Source of the DNA: UBA4722 sp041690995
GTDB taxonomy: Bacteria > Pseudomonadota > Gammaproteobacteria > DSM-16500
Assembly: GCA_041690995.1 (NCBI GenBank)
Contig: JBEPVM010000072.1
Location: 1-5,659, forward strand
Direction of reading: 5' to 3'
Length of the DNA: 5,659 bases
In this document: positions 1-5,051 of the stretch, piece after piece
Numbering within the stretch: position 1 is the stretch's first letter
Layout of the letters: each line of letters begins with the position of its first letter
The notes under the pieces: generated by a model
What the model saw: the letters and a program-made list of their open reading frames with translations, nothing else
What the model was told of the DNA's origin: nothing
Database searches by the model: none
Program-made: the position numbers and the translations under genes

Positions 1-362
1 GCTAGCCCTCGCAAAGTAAACATTCTTAAATGTAATTCTTCGGCATCTTTTACGTTTATATTTTGTGCCGCTTGTATCAAGGGTAATTTTTTAATATCCA
101 GAGGAAATACACTGGCCAGTGTTTCTATCTGTTCCGCCGCGCTAGCTTGCGCTAGCCCTCGCAAAGTAAACATTCTTAAATGTAATTCTTCGGCATCTTT
201 TACGTCTATATTTTGTGCCGCTTTTACCAACGGCAATTTTTTAATCCTTTGGGAAAGTATATTCGCCAGTGCCTCTATTTGTTGAGTTGCACTTGCTTGC
301 GTCAACCCCAGCAAAGTAAATACTTTCAAACGTAGCTCGCCCGTCTCTTTTACATTTACATT
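1..362 (-). repeat. Tandem 150-bp coding repeats (two full units plus the start of a third, array continues off window)
   Basis: Read on the plus strand, GCTAGCCCTCGCAAAGTAAA begins at 1 and again at 151, and a diverged version (GCAAAGTAAA core) begins at 301, giving a period of exactly 150 bp. By eye, 1-150 and 151-300 differ at about 25 positions, but only one of these falls in the first 73 bases. In protein terms the units are residues 337-386, 387-436 and 437 onward. Each contains a [ND]VK[DE]..EL.L..FTL.GL.QASA...QIE.LA block followed by IKKLPL..AAQ. The composition suggests two or three short amphipathic helices per unit, so a helical solenoid is possible. I do not recognise the repeat as TPR, Sel1, HEAT, ankyrin or PPR. 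The total copy number cannot be seen from this window. Confidence 0.92.
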
Positions 363-1370
363 TTGTATTGAATGCGCTTGTGTCGAAGATAATTGAAATT
401 GAAGAGAGGGCAGTACAGGAGCTTTATTCAAAGCAGTTATAGTGGGTTCTAAAGGTGACACAGGAACAGAAGTCGTACTTTGTGCGACTAAAAAAACATC
501 ATGAAATGCGCCCGCTAATTTTTTTGTATCGCCAACGCCCCAAAAATTAATAGACACATAGCCTTTAATATCGTCTACCACGTGCTGATAAATAGCTAAC
601 ACATAAAGTTGCTCACGCCGTAATTTTAACAATGCTTTTTGTAATTCAGGTTCTCGTAATACCAGGCTACCCTCTACGACCGCATCAGTATCTGAACCAG
701 AAAAAGTTGCCCAAGAATTATTTAGGACTTCTTTATCAACATCTTCTTGAGTCGAATTCGCTTTTACACTAAATTCAATTCTATAAATCCCATTTTTAAA
801 CTGGCCATGTGTCCCCAAAATAGCATCAATTTTACGAGGATTTAGCGTAGTTTCCAGCGACTCAGAAGTACCCAATGGAAAATCACTCTCCTCCTGATTT
901 GTCATTTCTATTTTATCAAACAACCCCCTGACTGCCTTCGCAAGATTAACTTCATTACCTTCGCCTTTCACATGCATGAATGTCACCCTTGGAGAATCCC
1001 ACAGATAAGGGTTATCAAGGCTCATCACTTGTAACCCATTCGCCAATGCAACGCTCATCACAGGATTGACCTGATCTTGCAATAAAAGCAAATCGCCCTT
1101 CATTGAAGTAACGTCGCCCGTTTTTTTAAATTCAATCCATGAAACAAGCCCCATATCAGACGTGATTTGCATGCCCCTCATAGACACTTTTAAATCATCG
1201 CGCGGCACAATAATTTTATAGGTTTTGCTATTTGCGTTATATTCGCCTTTGTATCCTATGAGTTTTGAAATTTTGTTAATATGAAGCTCTGTGCTGTCTG
1301 CTGTTTCAAGCGCGTAAGAATTAATTGAAAAAAACAATAATAAAATAATTAAAATAGAAAATCTTGCCAT
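1..1370 (-). CDS. Secreted LppY/LpqO-type protein: two DUF1259 domains plus C-terminal 50-residue repeats (3' end off window)
   Basis: The minus-strand frame is open from ATG at 1370-1368 to the window edge (456 codons plus two bases, no stop), so the C-terminus is missing. AGGGA lies about nine bases before the ATG. Residues 1-20 are a signal peptide (hydrophobic run, cleavage likely after SYA), so the product is exported. Residues about 30-156 match a DUF1259 domain: a YK...VPRDDLKV strand, GDLLLLQDQVNPVM (92-105) and SPRVTFMHVKGEG (126-138). Residues about 177-297 form a second, more diverged copy (AILGTHGQFKNGIYRIEF, then YVSINFWGVGD). From residue 337 the protein is built of 50-residue repeats (337-386, 387-436, 437 onward). 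LppY/LpqO proteins, as I know them, are roughly 300 residues and end after the second domain, so the repeat tail is an addition. The family has no established biochemical role that I can name. The gene lies 94 bp downstream of the TonB-like gene on the same strand and may be co-transcribed with it. Family call is firm; function is unknown. Confidence 0.85.
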   Translation of the reverse strand, partial: MARFSILIILLLFFSINSYALETADSTELHINKISKLIGYKGEYNANSKTYKIIVPRDDLKVSMRGMQITSDMGLVSWIEFKKTGDVTSMKGDLLLLQDQVNPVMSVALANGLQVMSLDNPYLWDSPRVTFMHVKGEGNEVNLAKAVRGLFDKIEMTNQEESDFPLGTSESLETTLNPRKIDAILGTHGQFKNGIYRIEFSVKANSTQEDVDKEVLNNSWATFSGSDTDAVVEGSLVLREPELQKALLKLRREQLYVLAIYQHVVDDIKGYVSINFWGVGDTKKLAGAFHDVFLVAQSTTSVPVSPLEPTITALNKAPVLPSLQFQLSSTQAHSIQNVNVKETGELRLKVFTLLGLTQASATQQIEALANILSQRIKKLPLVKAAQNIDVKDAEELHLRMFTLRGLAQASAAEQIETLASVFPLDIKKLPLIQAAQNINVKDAEELHLRMFTLRGL

Positions 1371-1394
1371 TTCGTTCGTCCCTATCACTCATTC

Positions 1395-1422
1395 CTACAA
1401 TCCATCGTAATTTTCATTGTAG
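1395..1422 (-). promoter_or_regulatory. Inverted repeat overlapping a -10-like box upstream of the DUF1259 gene
   Basis: CTACAAT (1395-1401) and ATTGTAG (1416-1422) are perfect 7-bp inverted arms with a 14-bp spacer, within the 94-bp gap between the TonB-like gene and the DUF1259 gene. Read on the minus strand, the 1421-1416 arm contains TACAAT, five of six matches to a -10 hexamer and about 45 bp before the start codon. I see no convincing -35 at 16-18 bp. The arms could be an operator over the -10 or a weak hairpin in a read-through transcript. No T-run follows, so it is not an intrinsic terminator. The call is tentative. Confidence 0.3.
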
Positions 1423-1464
1423 CTTAATCACACAGTTAAATGCTACCCTCCTTTACTCATCCCT

Positions 1465-2103
1465 TTATTCAAAAATAATCCCAATGACGATGAACTTCGG
1501 CTTATCAATATATTGATCGACATGATTCACTGGCGCTATTGCACTTGCCGCCGCAAGCGCGGCCTTGTCAAGCACCTCAGCTCTGCTCGTTCTCAATAAT
1601 TGCACCTCACTTACCTGCCCTGTGGGATACAGCAAAAAGCCAATAACAGGAGTGCCTTTCACATTCAAATCCATCGCGGATTTAGGATAGACTAAATGCG
1701 CTGTCAGTGCTTTTCCTAATAACGTCAGTAACGGTTTATCTATTCTTTTATCGCCAATCAAATGGACAGGCTCCGTTTCTGGTGAGCGACTAATATTCAC
1801 AGAACGGCTAGTGTTTAATAATTGCGGCATCTCAGCCATTGTAGGTTTTTTAATACCTAACTTTGATTGAGGTAATACCTTCTGAGGAGGCACTTTTTCT
1901 TGTATGGGCGCCAGAGGAGCTGTCGCATCATGATAGACATACGAAGGGATAAATAAAGAAGGCTTCTCTTTGTCATCAGGTAGTTTAATCAAAGCAGGTT
2001 TCAAAACCCACACGAATGAAACACCTGAAAATAACAAGCAATGGCATAGTAAAACCAGCCAGAAGCTATTTCGTTGGATAACTTTTGCGGCTTTATTTCG
2101 CAT
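1465..2103 (-). CDS. TonB-family energy transducer (C-terminal TonB domain)
   Basis: This 212-residue protein has the TonB layout. A short cytoplasmic N-terminus (1-12) is followed by one membrane segment at about 13-34, a periplasmic linker (about 35-123) and a C-terminal TonB domain (about 125-212). The domain shows the usual pattern: YPKSAMDLNVKG (139-150), a VIGFLLYPTGQVSEV strand pair (153-167), then LLRTSR and LDKAALAAASAIAP (178-191). TonB proteins pass proton-motive energy from ExbB/ExbD in the inner membrane to outer-membrane receptors. The linker has some prolines (KVPPQKVLPQ at 70-79) but no long Pro-Glu/Pro-Lys tract and is short compared with classical TonB. No exbB, exbD or receptor gene is present here, so partners must be encoded elsewhere. 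An in-frame TGA directly before the ATG fixes the start as M1 or later. Ribosome binding is weak (ACAGG a few bases upstream). Family assignment is good; which receptor it serves, or whether it is a TonB-domain protein with another job, cannot be told. Confidence 0.85.
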   Translation of the reverse strand: MRNKAAKVIQRNSFWLVLLCHCLLFSGVSFVWVLKPALIKLPDDKEKPSLFIPSYVYHDATAPLAPIQEKVPPQKVLPQSKLGIKKPTMAEMPQLLNTSRSVNISRSPETEPVHLIGDKRIDKPLLTLLGKALTAHLVYPKSAMDLNVKGTPVIGFLLYPTGQVSEVQLLRTSRAEVLDKAALAAASAIAPVNHVDQYIDKPKFIVIGIIFE

Positions 2104-2181
2104 TCACTGCCTGTATCTCAAAAGACGGTTCTCCTGTATCATACGACAACTTTATTTAAGTATACATATAAGATATAAAAT
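2104..2181. promoter_or_regulatory. Divergent intergenic region between the TonB-like gene and srkA
   Basis: These 78 bp must hold both promoters. For srkA, ACGACA (2143-2148) and TATAAG (2167-2172), 18 bp apart, form a candidate pair. It would start transcription only a few bases before the ATG at 2182, and no Shine-Dalgarno sequence is visible there. For the TonB-like gene, the minus strand shows TATGAT (2143-2138) and TATACT (2164-2159) as -10-like boxes, neither with a good -35. AGGAGA sits on the minus strand at 2135-2130, too far from the TonB-like ATG to serve it directly. The stretch is so AT-rich that chance matches are expected. Confidence 0.35.
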
Positions 2182-3147
2182 ATGAGCGCTAATAAAAACA
2201 CCCCTTATGCTAATTTAGAACCCGATTTAATCCTCAATGCCGTGGAAAGCATGGGTTTTCTGTGTAGTGGTAGTTTGCTTGCCTTAAATAGCTATGAAAA
2301 TCGTGTCTATCAAGTGGGCATTGAAGATAAAACACCTATGATTGTAAAATTTTACCGCCCAAATCGTTGGAGCAATGAAACCATTTTAGAAGAACACCAA
2401 TTTGCTCTCGAATTAGTTCAGCATGAAATTCCTGTCGTAGCGCCTTGGGTATCCTCTGCACAAGAAACATTACACGAATACAAAGGCTATCGTTTCGCGC
2501 TTTTTCCGCGTTGGGGCGGTCATGCGCTCGAATTAGATAGTCTCGATCAATTAGAATGGATGGGACGTTTCATTGGACGATTACACGCAGCCGGCGCCTG
2601 CAAACCTTTTCAGCATCGTCCCTTTTTAGATATAAAAACGCACGGCTATTCCTCTTATCATTTTTTAATAGAACATCATTTTATTCCTGAGGCCATCAAA
2701 AACAATTATTGTCATATTGTTGAATCTCTCCTAAAAAAAATTGAGTACTGTTTCCAACAAGCAGGCTCTATTAATGCTATTCGCTTACATGGCGATATTC
2801 ATGTAGGCAATGTCCTATGGAACGATGCAGGACCCCATATTGTCGATTTAGACGATTGCATGATGGGTCCTGCTATTCAAGATATTTGGATGTTGCTGTC
2901 AGGCGATAAAATACAGATGCGTTTGCAATTGGAATATATTCTGAGCGGCTACCGTGAATTTCATGATTTTAATCCACGCGAATTACAACTCATTGAAGCA
3001 TTACGCTCTTTGCGAATGTTATATTATTCCGCATGGCTTGCAAAACGCTGGGAAGACCCTGCCTTCCCCCACAGTTTTCCGTGGTTTAATACGCCTCATT
3101 ATTGGGAAGAACAATTGCGATATTTGGGAGATCAGCTTAATATTTAA
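2182..3147 (+). CDS. srkA: Stress response kinase A (SrkA/YihE), Ser/Thr protein kinase
   Basis: This 321-residue cytoplasmic protein matches E. coli SrkA (about 328 residues) along its whole length. SrkA has an aminoglycoside phosphotransferase/choline kinase-like fold and phosphorylates Ser/Thr in proteins. In E. coli it protects cells from stress-induced death, reportedly by counteracting MazEF. Visible motifs are NSYENRVYQV (36-45) at the nucleotide loop, IVKFYRP with Lys56, ILEEHQFAL (68-76) with the pairing Glu, HGDIHVGN (203-210) with catalytic Asp205 and Asn210, and IVDLDD (220-225) with metal-binding Asp222. The family signatures QDIWMLLSGD and DPAFPHSFPWF are also present, so all key residues are intact. 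An in-frame TAA at 2176-2178 lies just before the ATG, and the next Met is residue 24, inside the conserved region, so M1 is the start. In enterobacteria dsbA follows srkA; here it does not. The gene converges on pmbA with a 24-bp gap lacking a clear terminator. Confidence 0.95.
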   Translation: MSANKNTPYANLEPDLILNAVESMGFLCSGSLLALNSYENRVYQVGIEDKTPMIVKFYRPNRWSNETILEEHQFALELVQHEIPVVAPWVSSAQETLHEYKGYRFALFPRWGGHALELDSLDQLEWMGRFIGRLHAAGACKPFQHRPFLDIKTHGYSSYHFLIEHHFIPEAIKNNYCHIVESLLKKIEYCFQQAGSINAIRLHGDIHVGNVLWNDAGPHIVDLDDCMMGPAIQDIWMLLSGDKIQMRLQLEYILSGYREFHDFNPRELQLIEALRSLRMLYYSAWLAKRWEDPAFPHSFPWFNTPHYWEEQLRYLGDQLNI

Positions 3148-3171
3148 ATTGTAAAAACTTAAAAAGAATAA

Positions 3172-4518
3172 TCAATCCCCTGCCACCATCATATTTTCTA
3201 AAAGAATAGAACCCGTTCGGATATTGCCTCGCGTATCCACATCACTGCCCACTTCTACCAATTGGGCATACATATCCCGCAAATTACCTGCTATCGTTAT
3301 TTCTTCGACTGGATATTGAATATCACCATTTTCTACCCAGAATCCTGCGGCACCACGTGAATAATCACCCGTCACTAAATTAATACCTTGTCCCATTAAT
3401 TCTGTCACTAATAATCCTGTTCCCATGGATTTTAGCAATGCGGGCAAATCTTTTTTTCCGGGCGTAATCACTAAATTATGCGCACCATCAGCGTTACCAG
3501 TCGTTTGCAATCCTAGTTTTCGCGCTGAATAAACACCGAGGCTATAACTTTCCAAAATACCATTTTTAATAAATACGTTCGGACGTGTTGCGACGCCATC
3601 ATCATCAAATGGTTCGCTACCCGCTCCTCTTTCTAAATGTGGATGCTCGGCGATTGAAATAAAAGAAGGGAAAACAGGCTTACCTAATTGATCTAATAAA
3701 AAAGATGTTTTTCGATAAAGAGCGCCACCTGAAATGGCCGACATAAAATGCCCTAATAAACCACGCGCCTCTTCTGCCGCAAAAATAACAGGTACTCGAC
3801 GCGTGGTTAAATGCCGCGCGTTCAGACGCTGAACGGTGCGCTCTGCCGCTTCTTTACCAACAGCCTCCATCGAATGAAGTAATTGCGGATCAGGCGAAAC
3901 GGTATAACTATAATCTCTTTGCATGGCATCGCCTGCAGACGCAATCAAAACACAATTCATTTCATGACGAGTCACGGGGAAAATGCCAATAAACCCTTCT
4001 GTATTCCCATACACATTCCATGCTTCTGTGGTGGAAACACTCGCGCCGTCTGACTGGGTGATACGCTTATCATAAGTCAATCCAGCCGCTTCACAAACAC
4101 GCGCCATCTCAATGGCCTGCTCGACAGTCACTGCCCAAGGATAAGATAGGTTTAACTCAGGATAATTAAATGCGAGTGAGTTTTTATCAGCCAATCCTGA
4201 ATAGGGATCTTCATCCGTAAAGCGCGCAATATGGCATGCGGCTTTAACAGCCGAGGTAATCGCCTCAGCTCTTAAATCAGAAATACTGGCTGAGCCAGAT
4301 CGTTTTCCAAAATAAACCGTCAAGTCAATTATTTTATCTTTGTGATATTCAACAGATTCAACTTCTCCTTTGCGTGCCGTCACTGAAAATCCTTTATTAG
4401 CGACAATATCCACCTCAGCACTGGTCGCGCCTTGCGCTGTCGCCTCTTGTAAAATATCCACAGCTAATTTTTTTAAATAAGTTGCGGTAAAACCTGCTTG
4501 TGTTAATTCAGTTATCAT
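3172..4518 (-). CDS. pmbA: Metalloprotease subunit PmbA/TldE
   Basis: This 448-residue protein (E. coli PmbA about 450) is the TldE half of the cytoplasmic TldD/TldE peptidase. That complex trims leader peptides, such as that of microcin B17, and degrades unfolded peptides and the CcdA antitoxin. TldD carries the HExxxH zinc site; PmbA-type subunits lack it. The equivalent place here reads AAEEARGLLGHF (about 247-258), without HExxxH, as expected. Other signatures are SGGALYRKTSFLLDQLGK, EHPHLERG, PFDDDGV (about 303-309), YSARKLGL, MGTGLLVTELMGQG, GDYSRGAAGFWVENG and the YPVEEITIAGNL segment near the C-terminus. GAGAG lies seven bases before the ATG. No tldD gene is in the window, so the partner is elsewhere, as is usual in gammaproteobacteria. 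The divergent neighbour is the Cys/His mini-protein gene rather than yjgA (darP), which accompanies pmbA in E. coli. The protein looks intact and ordinary. Confidence 0.97.
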   Translation of the reverse strand: MITELTQAGFTATYLKKLAVDILQEATAQGATSAEVDIVANKGFSVTARKGEVESVEYHKDKIIDLTVYFGKRSGSASISDLRAEAITSAVKAACHIARFTDEDPYSGLADKNSLAFNYPELNLSYPWAVTVEQAIEMARVCEAAGLTYDKRITQSDGASVSTTEAWNVYGNTEGFIGIFPVTRHEMNCVLIASAGDAMQRDYSYTVSPDPQLLHSMEAVGKEAAERTVQRLNARHLTTRRVPVIFAAEEARGLLGHFMSAISGGALYRKTSFLLDQLGKPVFPSFISIAEHPHLERGAGSEPFDDDGVATRPNVFIKNGILESYSLGVYSARKLGLQTTGNADGAHNLVITPGKKDLPALLKSMGTGLLVTELMGQGINLVTGDYSRGAAGFWVENGDIQYPVEEITIAGNLRDMYAQLVEVGSDVDTRGNIRTGSILLENMMVAGD

Positions 4519-4533
4519 TTTATTTCTCTCGTA

Positions 4534-4563
4534 TTCACTTGGATTTTTAGATTTTTTTATAGT
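4534..4563 (+). promoter_or_regulatory. Candidate sigma70-type promoter for the Cys/His mini-protein gene
   Basis: TTCACT (4534-4539, four of six -35 matches) and TATAGT (4558-4563, five of six -10 matches) are separated by 18 bp of T-rich DNA. Transcription would start near 4570, giving a leader of about 34 bases. That leader contains GGAG at 4590-4593, ten bases before the ATG at 4604. The same 85-bp region must also drive pmbA leftwards, for which I see only AT-rich -10-like sequence. This is the best promoter match in the window but still a prediction by eye. Confidence 0.45.
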
Positions 4564-4603
4564 ATCCTAATCGTCCTTACATTCCTATTGGAGAACGTCG
4601 AAC

Positions 4604-4840
4604 ATGAAAAAATTTATAGCTCTGTTAATTAGCGCATCTCTTATCGCCGCACCAGTTGCTTTTGCTGATGACCAATCCACTACCCCAGATCAAGCTGCTG
4701 CCATGCAAAAAATGTCTGGCAATGATCAAGTAGCTAGCCATCCAGCAAAAAGCGCCAAGAAAAAAGCACGTTGCCATCACTGTAAATGCCATCACGGCAA
4801 ACAGAAAAAACATGTAAAGGATGCTGACAAAAACATGTAA
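4604..4840 (+). CDS. Small secreted Cys/His-rich protein, putative metal binder
   Basis: I do not recognise the family of this 78-residue protein. Residues 1-21 are a textbook signal peptide: MKK, a hydrophobic core, and AFA before the cleavage site. Export therefore leaves a mature chain of about 57 residues. The first half of the mature part is polar and Gln/Ser/Ala-rich. The second half is strongly basic and contains CHHCKCHH (57-64), flanked by Lys-rich stretches and by His46 and His70. All three cysteines and four of the six histidines fall within eight residues, which suggests a soft-metal site (Cu, Zn, Ni or Cd). The odd cysteine count could also allow intermolecular disulfides. The gene has its own candidate promoter and GGAG ribosome site, is divergent from pmbA, and is followed by a long inverted repeat. 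The signal peptide, ribosome site and compact Cys/His cluster make it a real gene rather than a chance frame. Metal binding is inferred from composition only. Confidence 0.78.
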   Translation: MKKFIALLISASLIAAPVAFADDQSTTPDQAAAMQKMSGNDQVASHPAKSAKKKARCHHCKCHHGKQKKHVKDADKNM

Positions 4841-4859
4841 GAGACGTTTTTTCTTGTCG

Positions 4860-4925
4860 CCCTGCAAAATCTTCGTCCATTTTTCTAAAAAAGAATGTAG
4901 GAAAAGTGCGAAGATTTGTGCAGGG
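4860..4925. repeat. Long imperfect inverted repeat (possible structured RNA or palindromic element)
   Basis: CCCTGCAAAATCTTCG (4860-4875) is complementary to CGAAGATTTGTGCAGGG (4909-4925) at all 16 positions, with one extra G in the right arm. The loop of 33 bases can form a further small stem (CATTTTT near 4878-4884 with the AAAGAATG segment near 4890-4897). GAGAC (4841-4845), immediately after the upstream stop codon, could also pair with GTCTC (4925-4929), lengthening the base. No T-run follows on either strand, so it does not look like a standard intrinsic terminator. It could be an mRNA 3' stabiliser or RNase III site, a small RNA, or a dispersed palindromic repeat. Only one copy is in the window. 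The structure is plain in the sequence; its role is unknown. Confidence 0.7.
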
Positions 4926-4950
4926 TCTCTTTAGGGAACTCTATCAGTTT

Positions 4951-4979
4951 TTGCGAAACCTGCTACCATACCATATCAC
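4951..4979 (+). promoter_or_regulatory. Weak candidate promoter for the M15 peptidase gene
   Basis: TTGCGA (4951-4956) and TATCAC (4974-4979), 17 bp apart, each match four of six consensus bases and lie 70-100 bp before the ATG at 5052. The remainder of the spacer (4926-5051) holds no other gene I can support. A run ending CGGGCTTTTT near 5013-5022 resembles the end of a terminator, but I find no good stem for it. Confidence 0.22.
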
Positions 4980-5051
4980 GCACAAAAACGCCGAATATGA
5001 AGTGCAGGAAAACGGGCTTTTTAATGAACTTCTTTATTGAGGAATTTAAAA

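Noticed and set aside
1..362. The regular 150-bp repeats considered as a CRISPR array or non-coding satellite
   Set aside because: The whole unit is repeated rather than short repeats with unique spacers, and it stays in frame with the DUF1259 coding sequence.
1970..2185. Plus-strand open frame of 71 codons opposite the TonB-like gene's 5' end
   Set aside because: It lies mostly antisense to a well-supported gene, has no family pattern, and its C-terminal part is an AT-rich translation of the intergenic region.
2954..3154. Plus-strand open frame of 66 codons inside the srkA 3' end
   Set aside because: It is an out-of-frame reading of the conserved SrkA C-terminus with no ribosome site of its own.
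3172..4518. Loss of the HExxxH zinc motif considered as a defect in the protease gene
   Set aside because: PmbA/TldE-type subunits normally lack it; the zinc site belongs to TldD, so this is ordinary for the family.
4810..4858. AT-rich possible hairpin around the mini-protein stop (ACATGT twice, GACAA/TTGTC) followed by a T-run, considered as an intrinsic terminator
   Set aside because: The stem is short and nearly all A-T, and the T-run lies inside the alternative stem, so it would be a poor terminator.
4625..4867. Minus-strand open frame of 80 codons with hydrophobic segments opposite the Cys/His mini-protein
   Set aside because: Its hydrophobicity is the complement of Lys/His-rich codons on the plus strand. 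The plus-strand frame has the signal peptide, ribosome site and promoter.
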